Of a stretch of 64,000 nucleotides of DNA, positions 24,362 to 36,100 are shown in pieces (the first letter of the stretch is position 1; each line of letters begins with the position of its first letter). The notes under the pieces are model-generated. The model searched no databases. It was not told where the DNA came from and saw nothing but the letters and a program-made list of their open reading frames with translations. Both the position numbers and the translations under genes were made by a program. The DNA is from Pezicula radicicola. Taxonomy: Eukaryota; Ascomycota; Leotiomycetes; Helotiales; Dermateaceae. Where the stretch lies: positions 520,840 to 584,839 of the forward strand of contig PDUO01000035.1 of assembly GCA_003008705.1 (NCBI GenBank), in the 5' to 3' direction.

Positions 24362-27300
24362 TCATCGCTTCAGAACACTTCCAATTCTCTCAATCTCTCT
24401 ACCTTCCGTGGTACCCACCCCAGCCGCAGCCTTCAGCCGATCCAAGGACTCAATATCCTTGATCTTCACTGCCTCTTCAGCTGCTTTAACCCGCATGCCA
24501 CACTTCTCATACATGGTTATCGCGGAACCTTGCGGCAGACTAGATGTTGCTTTAGGTATGAACACGCTTGCTAGCTTCGGGTTGCCGGCGCTTAGTATCA
24601 AGCTGAAGAATGGCTCCCAGCCGATGGGAGAACGGCGTGTTTTGGATACTTCTTCCAGTTCGTTCCAATCACGCTTGGAAACAAGAGCTCGAAGTCTGTC
24701 GGGTGTGTTAGTTGGAATTTATTGTGCAGTTTGGGGGATTGGGTGAAATACCTGATCCACCATATTGTCTTCTCGGGAACTTTGAACTCGCTTTGCAGTT
24801 TCTTTGCTCTGCTTGAGTAGCCCAATCTGATGAGCTTGTAGATAGTCTCATTTACGCTCAGTCCTGTGAAGGTTTCGGTCAAGTCACGATCAAATGCTTC
24901 TTGCATCCGTAAAAGAGAACTCGCTTCACGTAACGCTTGAATCTCAAACGCATTATCCTTGGAATCAGAGAGTAGTTTAGATGCCAAAGTAAGCTTGTCA
25001 ACAGCGGTACGGGAATCCGGTTGCTTCAAAGCTTCACGTACGAAGACATTTGCTCCGTCTACTCGACGATCATCTTGGTAATATAGATCTTTTAGTAGCT
25101 CAGCATCGTCAGCTTGTGCAGAGGATTCGATGATATGTGTAGCTACTGGACGTGTATTGATTACGCGGAAAAAGGATGCAAGAGGTAGCTTCTTCTTGAG
25201 ATGTAAGAGGACGAAGATGGTAAGGTCAGAGTCACCACTCTCAATCGCTTTATCGAGAGCTATCTCGTCTTCCTCCATTTTGAGAAGAAGAGGCACCTGC
25301 TTGCCAGCTCGAGGTTCATGGTTTAGGAGCTCTGTGGCAAGACGACCTCGTCCCTCATCGTAGGCTGCTCGTGCAATTTCCTCGAATGAGATGCCACGTT
25401 TGCCAGCCAACTTCTCGACTATCAGACGACAGATTGTCTCCTCGTCTTCTGACCCTACACGAACCTTCTGGGATGCCCAGTGTACGTATATACGATCTGT
25501 GGGTAGTCTAAGATAAGATGAGATACGTAGAGCTAGGAGATACTCTTGGCGGTTTATAAGACGCTTGACGAGCTTCTCCGGTGTAAGGCGCCTGAACTGA
25601 TCATATGAGATTGGCAACCCGATCTCGTAGTACCGAACGGCATTGAGGACTCGAAGTATTTCGCACATATCCACAAAGTCGTCGCTGTTATAGATATCAA
25701 GGACGGACTTTCCGAAAGATGCGGCCTTGAGAAGCTGTTTTTGCCAGTGTACGTTGAACTCGTGGCCAGCGGCTTGGACCTGTAGAGAGTATTAGCATCG
25801 ATTGCAAGTTAAATACCTGCCTGTCTCGGTACTTACACAGGTGTCAACTGCTTCGACCAGATTTGGTCTTATGAGCTGGATATTGTCATCTGCTTTCGGT
25901 GATTGTCTCTCGAGCTGTTCAACTGCATCTAGGAGTATTGAGGCTGGTGATTCCGTGCCAAATCTGAATACCTCATCTGTTACTTCTGGTACTTTCTGCA
26001 GAAAGTCGCATACATCGTTGGTAATAATTCGGACTCCATCATGATCTAGAGAAAATCAGCAAGAGCACTAGACCACCAATAATATATACCACTATTGCCG
26101 GTCACTTTTATCCAAGCTACTCAACCGTTGATTGGGGTTGAGGGTTCAAGTTTGTGTATGAGTGATACTTCCGATTTGCCTTTGACATACCTGCAATTAA
26201 GTGAACGCGGCCATCGTAGAAGTACCTCGCCGCAGCATTATTCGGCCCAATAATATGGACCTCATCTTCCCACGCAATTACAACTGCGTCGTTCCCGCAC
26301 CACTCAAGGTATTTAGGGGATATCCTTGACTTCGAATTATGCTCACTTAGTCGATTTTGGAAATCACTCGTGATGACATAAGCTGTTCCTTTCTCAGTGT
26401 ACAATGCCACAAACCTGCCGTTGGGAGAGACGCTGATGTGCGTAAATGGTCCAATATCCAGTAGGCGATCTTCGGATTCGTGAGAATCAACCACGTGGAT
26501 AGTCTCCCCAATGCTCATCAAGACTTCCACTGACCGAGATAGAGTATATGCTGGCGGTATAAGAGTCCAGGAATGCACATCACCCTCAGGAGCCGTTGCA
26601 AGAAGCTTCGGCCGTGGTTCTTCGTAACGTGACACAGAAACTAGGTGGTTGTTTGCAAGCAAAGCGACGAAGCCTGTACCATAGAATCTAAAAATTTGAT
26701 AAGTGAACGAAGTTCAAGACCAACGAGGAAGTATTGTTACACACCTACATGCTGTTACTCCAACATCCTCGGACCCATTTCCTAAGGAGAATTGGTTGAA
26801 ATCTCCCTGTAGATCATAACATCGCACAATACCATCTGCAGTAACCACGAGCAGTTGTTCATCTTCCGACCATCCAAGCCCTTTGATTGACCCTTTGTCC
26901 CAATTAATTCGGCGAATCAGCTTTCCTGCACAGCTGTACAGATCTATACTTGATTTAGATTCTCGGGAACCTTTGTAGGTATGCAACTTTGATTCGTCAC
27001 GATATAGAGCTAATTTTGACATGTAAGTAATGAGTCTCTATCAATAAATGAACCAATCCAGAGTGTGCTTGTCACGTGCAGAAGGCTACTGAGACGGAAT
27101 TCTGGAAACTGTTCCAAAATCCCTTTGGAGTCGTAAGTCCGCTGGGATCCTTATTATTGAGTAAATCAAATCGACTTAATGATTGACATGCGCTCAACCT
27201 CTAGCTGGATAACTCACAACCGCAGTATCGTTCCCAGCGACTGCATCAGGATATCCCTGTACTGCCTTCGCATGTAGGATGAGCAACTCAGACTAACTCA

Positions 27301-27467
27301 GGAACTGAGAGAAATGGGATGAACATACCGATGGCGCCTCCATACGAACACCCGGCAACGATGTAGTTCTCCAGCTCTAGGTCCTGGTCGAAGACGGCTG
27401 TGTATAGCTGGATTTTGCGATAGAACTTGTCGCCGACCTTCTCCCATTCCGCCGTAGGGTTTGCCAT
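24362..27467 (-). CDS. vps16: Vacuolar sorting protein VPS16 (HOPS/CORVET core)
   Basis: Six exons, complement(join(24362..24695,24752..25779,25837..26045,26191..26687,26745..27009,27329..27467)), 823 aa, close to the human length of about 840. VPS16 is a class C core subunit of the CORVET and HOPS tethering complexes that drive endosome and vacuole fusion. The N-terminal beta-propeller half begins ANPTAEWEKVGDKFYRKIQL and includes YGGAIALYRDE, GLGWSEDEQL and VVIAWEDE. The alpha-solenoid half has AAGHEFNVHWQKQLLKAASF, RVLNAVRYYEIGLPISY, PRAGKQVPLLLKM and KAIESGDSDLTIFVLLHLK. The Pro-Ile-Gly motif RRSPIGWEPF is near the end. Intron 1 is 319 nt, unusually long, yet joining AIG and CT restores the conserved PYGGPIAL-type motif. 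Introns 2-6 are 57, 145, 57 and 56 nt in order from the 5' side after the first. Confidence 0.93.
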
Positions 27468-27830
27468 TGTTGTACGTAGGCTTCACCTTCAACTCATGCA
27501 AAGTGACATTCTGGTGATTGCTGTTGTTTCAAGCTCGGGGAAGCTGCTTGGGAGAGCTTCCACAGTGAATTGGCAGGAAGCCAGCAGCTATCAGAAGGAG
27601 GGGTTGATCTAGAGAGGCGTTCTCCAAATGTAGCAATAGTAATGATAAAATAACACCCCGAAGTTTGCGCGCCAACCCCAAGCTTCAACGACATCATAGC
27701 GGGCAATTTCTCACATGTCTTAGTAGTATATTAGTCCTCTCTCAAACGACGACGGCCTGGGTCGCATAACCAGCTGAAGCCGTTACGACAGAGGATGGGC
27801 GGTTGACCAACCTATCCTGTGCATAGCCTA
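27468..27830. promoter_or_regulatory. Shared promoter region, VPS16 / AAA-like gene
   Basis: A 363-bp interval between divergent start codons. I see no clear TATA box or strong motif in it, and no CACGTG; the nearest CACGTG is at 27073-27078 inside VPS16 intron 1. Confidence 0.4.
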
Positions 27831-29020
27831 ATGGCATACGAGGAACTCATCAGCAAGATCCATGACCTCAGTGACTTGGAGCTCGCAGCATTGCTATGTC
27901 TGATTGCACAAGAGCATAGCATTATCGACACCGAGCCTGCGTGTCTAGATGATCTGGTTCAGGAGCTAGAGCTGGTGCGTTCTTTTGAGCCTTCTGTGAA
28001 AGCATGCGCTGACAATTACATAGGTAGCCACTAAGGTCTTTGGCCTTACGTACGCGGTGGTCGACTGCTCTGAGCAGACCACGCTCGACGACTTTGCGCA
28101 CGCCATTCTCACAGTAGAAAACAACGAGTCTCGTTCGGTTTCTCCCATCAGGACACGGGGAAACCAAGACTCCTACTTCCTCCAAACTCCCGCCTTCAGA
28201 TCCTCTCGGTCTCCAGCGCACACTGCTGATACCACTTTGGACAATAACTCTATCGCAAATATTATCATAGCGAAGAACCTGGACGAAGCACCGAGACAGG
28301 TGCAGATACAGGTTTTAGAGCTCCTGCGAACGAAGCGTATATACACAAGGACATCTGTCCACCATGCGCCATCACGGTTTCTCTTTATCGCCCTGTTAGC
28401 AGGTGGAGAAGGTCCAAGATTAACAAAGCATCTAAATGATTACATCTTTATCTCACACTTCCACGATCCCGAAGATGGATTCCCGAATCTCGATGAAATG
28501 TACGGAGATGATGGGGATTCGAGTTCATCAGTCGTCAAAAGAAGTCCAACCCACAACTCGGGAGACTGGCCAAGGATAACACTGCAAGATATTGATGATT
28601 TGGTGCATTTGAGTAACCAAGCTACAGTGAGCGTGGAAGTGAAACAATACCAAGTAAACATCATCACATTCCTACGTCTCCATCGCGCTGTAGCAGGAGG
28701 AATCTCTGCAGTGGCAACACAACACTACGACAAGCTCATAAAGTAAGTTTCTCCGACATCCCTCTCATATTTCATCGGTACTAACAAGATTCAGATGCCT
28801 CACTCCTCTCCACGGTCTACCTTTCGCAACACCATCCCTTATTGCATTAGCTGCCAGAAAGATCTATCTTCACCGCATTCAGATTACTGAGCCCGAGAAT
28901 GAACGAAGCATGCAATGGGGGAGCGAGGTCAGCGCAGTCGCAGCTCTGTTAGAAGGAGTCGGGGCAGAAGACGTGATTGAAGACAGTTTGGGTAGCGCGG
29001 GAGCTGAAGCTCCATTGTAG
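27831..29020 (+). CDS. Uncharacterised protein, Mg-chelatase/MoxR-like AAA relative
   Basis: Three exons, join(27831..27974,28024..28742,28795..29020), 362 aa, introns 49 and 52 nt. I recognise the type rather than a named gene. The middle (NLDEAPRQVQIQVLELLRTK, then RFLFIALLA, then HLNDYIFISH) resembles the Walker B/sensor part of MoxR or magnesium-chelatase AAA+ proteins. The following region (VHLSNQATVSVEVKQYQVNI, TFLRLHRAVAGGISAVAT, ATPSLIALAARKIYLHR) resembles their C-terminal lid helices. No Walker A (GxxGxGK[ST]) is visible, so ATP hydrolysis is doubtful. The N-terminal 50 residues are helical (YEELISKIHDLSDLELAALL). The function is unknown. A stretch of SSSSVV and acidic residues interrupts the middle near residue 230. 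Confidence 0.75.
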
Positions 29021-29769
29021 CAATTTACAATTATTCCTCCTCAAAACGTTGTGTTCAACGAGTGTTAGTCAAACCGTCACGTAAGAGTAGATTAAGTTAC
29101 TTAAGGTTAAGTTTCAGTGAGTTACTCACATCAGGCAATTTACCCATAGCAAGCTGATACCCAATGAAGTGGTTTGCTTAAAATGGCTGAGTTACATACG
29201 CATCTCAAGCAGACTACTCTAAGCTAAGTTAGAAAAATTCACTTAATTTGAGTCAAGTCACTCGAAGTAAATGAAGTACCTCAATTTATTAAGTCAACTA
29301 AATCAATTATCACAGCCGTTAAATACAGCAGGCAAAGAACTATAGGCTATTTTTGAAATGTTTTTGTATTGATTGACTACTTTATAAGCAAGCAATATCA
29401 TGCATCTTGCCAGCCCACACCAACCAGCAAACGCCGAGCCAAGCCAGGTAGACTTAGAGAGCAATACACTCGAATAATGTGTCGATACCGGCTCCTTGGC
29501 AGACCGAGTGAATAAGATCAAGCAATAAAGCCATCCCATCCACCCAAGCAAAAGTCCAGTTTCTATTGATTACAGGTTTGTGTCCATGAAAAAGAGATGA
29601 TGGCAAAGCGTATCGTAAGAGCTGATCAAGACAGACCGAAAATCGAAGGTGCCACCAAAGAGAGCGCAAACTTTTCCGGACCGTCGCCGCAGATTGAACA
29701 ATACGTAAGATGATGTATGTAGAAGAAAAGTCGTTAGTGGGTATCCTTTAAGACGAGGAGAGTGGGCAA
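29021..29769. other. Convergent intergenic with GAGTTACTC-type short repeats
   Basis: 3' ends of the AAA-like gene and PAB1 face each other here. Between about 29090 and 29290 the sequence is crowded with short palindromes and direct repeats built on AAGTTACTT, GAGTTACTC, AGTCAAGTCACT and ACTTAA. No gene is supported. Confidence 0.5.
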
Positions 29770-32182
29770 TTAAGCCTTCTCCTCAGTCTTCTCTTCGCCT
29801 TCCTTAGCCTCCTCCTCACCGCCCTGGTTCTTCACGTATTCGTCGTAAACAGTCATAGCCTCATCAACCTTGGCTCGCAGAGCTGACTCTTCCTCGATGC
29901 TATGGAATCGTTAGTCAGTGTTTTACGTTATATTCGTGTGCGTAGCATAAAACTTACAGGTTGACCAACTCCTGGTTGTCCATCTCCAAAAGCATACCAG
30001 TGATCTTACCAGCCAACTCAGGTTGCATGCTCTGAATCTTGGGGAACAGAGCTTCTCCAAGTAGTTGCTTCTGTTGTTGTGGGCCAACAGCTGCGAGTTG
30101 GGCCTGTAGAACGGAAAGACCACCAGCTTGAGCGCCGTCTTGGGCCATACCTGGAATTTGAGGGGGCATACCACGACCGGCTTGAGGTGGGAAACCACCG
30201 GCAAATCCAGGACGGCCAGCTTGAGCACCACGTCCAGCCATACCACCTTGTCTAGCTCCTGGTGGGAAAGGAATACCCTGAGCACCTTGGAGACCCATTG
30301 GTGGCATACCTTGCATACCCTGGATTGGTCCACGAGCGCCTGGTCCACCACGTCCACCACCAGCCAAAGCTGCGGCCTGCTGAGCTTGTTGCAGTGCAGC
30401 AAGGAATTGAGGGTTGTTTTGTTGACCGTATGGGGCTCCAGGAGGGAATTGACCAGGGATGCCGTACATGTTGGGTGGCATTTGCTGAGGGCCTGGCGCA
30501 CCACGACCGCCTTGCTGAGGAGGGAATCCTTGGGGGTATTGGCCTGGGCGACCGGCCTGGGCACCTGGTTGAGGGAAACCACCTTGGGGTGGGAAGGGCA
30601 TGCCTCGGCCTCCAGCTTGAGGAATGAAACCTGGTTGTTGGCCGGGAGGGTAGAACATTGGTGCTTGCATGTATTGTTGTGGCATACCTGCAGCAGCAGC
30701 AGCTTGTTGCATGCGGATTTGGTTTCGGGCTTGGATGCTGGCCTCCAACTGGCTTTTGCGGACATCCTTACGCTGAGCAAGAGCAACGTAAAGTGGCTTG
30801 TTGTTGACCATGCGCTGGTTCATATCAGCGACAGCCTTGGTGGCCTCATCTGGGTTGTTGAAGCAGACGAAGCCGAAACCCTTGCTCTTGCCTTGGGCGC
30901 GCTTCTCAGTCTTAGGCGTAGCGGCCTTTTTCTCAGCACCTTCCTCCTCAGCCTCGGTCTCTCCCTCTTTCTTGTTCTCCTTGTTCTTTTCCTCCTCCTT
31001 AGCTTTCTCCTTCTCTTCTGCCTCAGCAGTTTCAGCAGCCGAGTCACGCATGACCTTTGCAGAAGTGATAGAACCATACTCTTCGAAAAGCTTACGGAGC
31101 TGTTCATCATCAACGGAATCATCCAAATTCTTGACGTAGAGGTTGACACCCTGGTACTTGGATGCCTTTTCAATACGAGCAGCTTCGTAGGATCGACGTA
31201 GCTCCTCTTCGCGCTCATGTTTCTTCTGGGCACGGCCAACGTAAAGTTCCTGGCCCTTGAAGTCCTTTCCATTGAGCTCTTCAACCGCGGCTGAAGCATG
31301 CTCATGGTTAATGAAGTTGACGAAACCAAAGCCACGGCTCTTGCCAGTCTCATCACGAGCCAGCGATGCGGATGTAACATCACCAAACTTCTCAAACAGC
31401 TCACGGAACTCCTCGTCGGTAGCCTCAGTAGGGATGTTCTTGACGTAGATGTTGGTGAAGTTTGCCTTCATCTCCTCAAACTTACTTTGGCGATCCTTCT
31501 TGGGAATGTGGTGTCCAACGAACACTTTCTTCTCGTTTAACAACATACCGTTGACGTGCTTGATAGCCTGGCTAGCAGCCTCGTCTGTCTCATAGTGAAC
31601 AAATCCATACCCCTTGGAAGCTCCTGACTCATCTTGCGCAACCTTGCAACTCAAAATGTTACCGAATGCAGCAAAAGTATCGTGGAGAGCCTTATTATCA
31701 ATGGCGACATCCAAGTTCTTGATGAAGACATTGCCCTGACCAGTCTTTCTGAGCGCTGGGTCGCGCTGGGACCACATGATACGGCAAGGGCGGCCCTTGA
31801 TGAGGGTGTAGTTGAGTTCCTCCAAAGCCTTCTCTCCATCATTGGTGGTATTGTAGTTGACATAGGCATATCCAAGAGATCGACGAGTTACAGCATCACG
31901 GCAGACACGAATAGATGCAACAGATCCAATCTGGGAGAAGAGCTCGAAAAGCATGGCCTCAGTGACGGAGGGATCAAGTTCACCGACATAGAGGGATGCG
32001 GAAGCTTGAGGGTGGGGAGCAGCAGAGCTTGGGGTAGGTCCAGCGGTGTCAGGATCCTCGGATTGGACATCGATATTGGTGTTAATGGCAGGGGCGCCAT
32101 TTGCGTCGCCTCCGTTGAGGGATGCATTGTTGAGATCGTTGGCCAGCTGATCGACAGCGGAGGTGGCAGTTGCGGCAGACAT
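29770..32182 (-). CDS. pab1: Polyadenylate-binding protein
   Basis: Two coding exons, complement(join(29770..29899,29958..32182)), 784 aa. PAB1 binds poly(A) tails, bridges to eIF4G, and controls mRNA stability and translation in the cytoplasm. There are four RRMs: RRM1 from [16 protein letters not shown]2 from [12 protein letters not shown]3 from [16 protein letters not shown], and RRM4 from [18 protein letters not shown]4 contains a 50-residue Glu/Lys/Ala insertion at about residues 380-430. A Gly/Pro/Gln-rich linker follows. The C-terminal MLLE peptide-binding domain (about 694-770) carries [20 protein letters not shown], and the last exon completes it through a 58-nt intron. I chose ATG at 32182 ([13 protein letters not shown]) over in-frame upstream starts because a 5'-leader intron acceptor lies immediately before it. 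Confidence 0.95.
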
Positions 32183-32199
32183 CTTGAGAGAATGTAATG

Positions 32200-32285
32200 C
32201 TGCGATTGAGATGTTAGCAGGCTGGCGCATGCAGGGTATGAGATGGCGCGAGATCCATCGCGTTTGGGGGAGCTCTTAGACTCAC
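32200..32285 (-). other. Predicted 5'-leader intron of PAB1
   Basis: On the minus strand a GTGAGT donor (32280-32285), a TGCTAAC branch site and a CGCAG acceptor ending at 32200 define an 86-nt intron. It ends 18 bases before the PAB1 start codon. It is inferred from consensus only. Confidence 0.6.
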
Positions 32286-32495
32286 CTATTACTTGGCGAG
32301 GTGTCGTGGGTAGGGGGAATAGAAATCAGTCAGAGCTTGCCACAAATAAGATGGACAAGGTCGAAGTAGGAGAAGGTGCGAATATGGAAAGTTGAACGTT
32401 GCACGGAGGCAAAGGCTCAGCAGCAGCAGCAGAGGCGACGTAGGAGGAAGGTAGGTGGTTAGGTGAAGCGGTCGAAAGAACGATCGCGAAGTTGG

Positions 32496-32549
32496 TGTTT
32501 TTAGAGGATTTTTCAAGTTTTTTTGGGTCTCCAAGGAGATTTTTTTTGG
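32496..32549 (-). promoter_or_regulatory. A-rich tract in the PAB1 mRNA leader
   Basis: On the minus strand this stretch reads as four A runs of about 8, 7, 5 and 5 separated by short spacers, upstream of the leader intron. PABP messages in animals and yeast carry A-rich leaders that PABP itself binds to limit its own translation. The same use here is an inference and depends on the tract being transcribed. Confidence 0.45.
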
Positions 32550-33128
32550 AAGGAAGGCGAAAAGAACGAAAAGAAGCACGAATATCGTACTCTGTCCGTA
32601 AATCGGTGATGGGGTTTGGTTTTGGATTTTGGTGAAAGAAAAAGGATGGCTTTGTCGCGCCCAACTTTTTTGTGAATGGCCTTTCCAAATTTCAGACTGC
32701 GCTACATCCCAATTGGGCAAGGGCGAGTCGGGTCGGAGATGATTATCACGTGTTACGGAAAAATAGAACTGCGGTTGTGAGGTGCTCTGGCCAAACTGAT
32801 AAGGCTGAGGCGTTCAACGCCGCCTTGCCTTGCTGACTATTAAACGGCCACTCCACTCACTGTACGGGCGGAAGTAAGGTAAGGTAAGGCTACCTACTAC
32901 TATACTAGCATAGCTCCAGCAAGCTCCACCACCCACTCGTCTTCTAGGACAGAATCGTATCGAACTCTCTGCAAAACCACTCAGTCCTTTGTCTTATTTA
33001 AGCAAACCCCTCAGTCAGTATTGTGCGTACACTTGTACGAAAAGGCACCGATAATCCCAAGTCTCGGCATGTTTCCTCGACCATAGTCCACGACCCCCGC
33101 AAATCATATCAGTGCATTACAGTACAGT

Positions 33129-36100
33129 ATGTTTCAGACATTCAGTGGCAGCTCTCGTCGCCCGCGACAGGTCAATCTTTCCGGTCAGAATATAAACCCA
33201 TTTGCAGCAAGCTCATGGACGCCAGCTGCTTCTGGCACGCAGAAGACTGTGGCACATGCTCAGCAAGAGAGACAACAGCGTCAGCAGGAGCGAGAGAAGC
33301 TGAATGCCTCCAAGCGTATACAGAGGACATGGAGGGGCTACAAGGCTCGGCGAGAACTGGCAGATTTGCGGAGACGGCTTTGGGATGCAGAGAATACGTT
33401 TGGGAAGCCCATAGCCTCGTTCTCTTCGTTTCTTCTGCTATTCGTTGCCTTCTTCAACCCACGGCGGCCCGATGACATTGATCGACTGGAAAGTTTGAGC
33501 CAGAGCATATCCCAGGTTGGCTTTGCAGGATTTCTTACGCGGCAAGATGTACAACCTTATCTACTGCGGCTTGCTAAGCTCTCCCTGGAAGCATTAGGAG
33601 GGTGGGTTGCTTAATCACGTTCTCTCACCATTATCATTCTTTTGCTGATTCCATAACCAGATCTAGACCCGGATTCCCGGTCTCAATACTTGAACTCCTA
33701 ATAGCCATTATCGATTCGCGGCCTCAGATATTTGCATACATATCTCGAGAATACTATGGCTTTTTATCAAAACTTGCCACTGACCAACAGTTCTCGAAGT
33801 TAGATAGGAAGCTAGTCCTCCAAGCTATCAAAACCCCTCTCGCAGAACGTATCCAAATCGAGGATGACCTACCCCCCACAAACCAGCTCAATGCTGAAGA
33901 AATGACACTTGATGCACACGCCGCTTTTGCATTATACTTTCTAACGACTCCAGATCTACAGACACTACTGGGAGGGTTAGACGAGCTGGCAGAGAGTGTA
34001 GACGTGGGAGTTCTATCAGCTGCTATAGTTCGGGAATTTCTAAGTGGTTCAGCTTATCGTGTTAAGGCTGAAAGTAGACTATGGTTGCTTGCGCACTTTA
34101 TTGCACTTCATAGGCTTCAACGGCGTACTAGCCAAGATTCACAATTCTTGAGGGGATTGTCACTTCAATTATCAAGCTCTTCAACAGAAATTGTGGGCCG
34201 CATTGACGCAACGGAAACAGCAGGCAAGTCCACAACGCCTGACCTTGAGCAACATAAACTAACTTAGTGATTTGTAGAAAGTAGCCGAGGTTCTCAGGAC
34301 GGAGATGCTTCTCCTCTTGCGTTGCCTCCTTTCATCAAGAATGAGCTCTCTGCATTGGTCAACCAGGACAGTATTGTAAGCTTGATTGCAAGGTTTGACG
34401 TGTAAGCTGAAATCCAATTAATCTTTTGAGTCTTTACTAATAGCTCCCTTTAGCGGTCATGCCAAGAACTTAGTAGCTGGAGAGGAGGATGCAAGCTTGC
34501 TTGCCAGCTATGCATTAAGTCTCCTGCGAATTTTCCCCAGTCGTGCTGACGAACTCCGTATGTGGCTTTATCTAGGCTCTATGGACACTCCGTCAGGAGC
34601 AAAGCTCCCGGCTCTGAAGTTCTTTTGGCAAGCGGTGAGCTTGACCACCACATTTTCAGCTATTATGGGTGATTCAAAGGCTGCCTTGCGTCTACTCCGA
34701 CCTCAAATCCGCCAATCTTTTTCTTTGCCGTCTCCAAGTGATATTCAGCAGGATCGGGAATGGAGAACAATCCTCCTTTTCCTTGAGCTCTACACTTTTG
34801 TACTTCGGTTTACTGACGACGAAGAGTTCCTAAGCGGCAGTGCTGTGAACTTGCAGTCATCTGAGCCCATCTCTCGAATAAGAGAAAGTGCACTTCCAAT
34901 TGAAGATGTCAAGCGACTCACCATATTCCTCAAAAACCTTGCTTTTACTTCGTATTTCAACGCAGGCGAGTTGGCCGATGACGAAGAGCAACCAGTGGAA
35001 AGTAGCTTGGGGTCCTACTTTGGCACAAATGTAGCTGCTGGACGATCAAGTCGTTTCACATCACAGGACGATGAAGTAATTGTTAAGACTCACGCGCGCC
35101 GGCCTTTCGCTGGTGTTGCAGGTATGACATTCGAGTACGTGAGAACCGTAGTCACTGGTGTAATGCGTATGCTCTATGAGCGAGATTCAAGACGACGTTT
35201 CCTGCCTAAGGATCACTGGCTCATGACGTCTCGTTTTGATATGGATGGCTTCATAACCGCAGTTGTCATGGAGGAAGAGAGGCGCCGCGAGGTTACCGAG
35301 GGAGATGAGGATGAGGACGCCGACGTTGACGGCGATGACTTGCCCTTGTTACAAGATCGTCTTGTTGGGATTGATAGGCACCGACGGGCTTTCCAAATCG
35401 AGAAGCAGAGAAAACAACAGCAGAAAGCTGCACGTAAGAAAGTCCTTGCTGTGATTGGACCGAGGGTCGAAGTCCTTCAGAATATGCCTTTCGTTATTCC
35501 TTTCGAAACGCGTGTACAGATTTTTCGGCAATTCGTTCATCTCGACCAGTCCCGCAGACGGGGCGGCAATGTGGATCCGGACATCTGGCGGTTTTCTATC
35601 ATGCACCAGACTCCCTCTGGGCCTGGTCAACACCGTACAGGTCGCGAGATACTGGGTAGGCACCATGCCAAGATCCGGCGAGATAATATTTTTCAGGATG
35701 CCTATGAGCAGTTCTACGAGGTTCGTAATAGTTTCTTCTCTTTCTACCCACGTGGAAACAACTTTTTTCCGCCAAGGCTAGAGCCGTTAGATGGCACACT
35801 ACGCTTGAGTAACTCAAACTATCTTAAATGCTTAATGCAGGATGGATTCCCGATCAGAACTCAACTTCTTTGTTGTCAAGTTAGTCCGAGAAACTTCAGC
35901 CAATTAAGAAACCTCCGCTTCTTGAGCCAACGAGACAGTTTGAGTAACTCAAGCTGAGTGTGCCACAAAAAAAAGCAGTAGCTCGTACCCTTGTCCCTTT
36001 CTAACCACCCCAAATAAGCAAGAATTTACTCCAATATATTTTTGTATGAGGAATACTGACCTTTCAATGTTATATAGCTTGGAGAGGGTCTCAAGGAGCC

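Larger units (their letters stand above)
32183..33128. promoter_or_regulatory. Shared promoter region, PAB1 / HUL5
   Basis: A 946-bp region between divergent genes. The PAB1 side carries the leader intron and an A-rich leader. A CACGTG lies at 32747-32752. The HUL5 side has a GGTAA repeat (near 32875-32890) followed by CTACCTACTACTATACTAGC. Confidence 0.5.

Noticed and set aside
30128..31201. Long plus-strand frame opposite PAB1
   Set aside because: It is antisense to strongly conserved PAB1 exons and is explained by the Gly/Pro/Gln codon bias of that gene.
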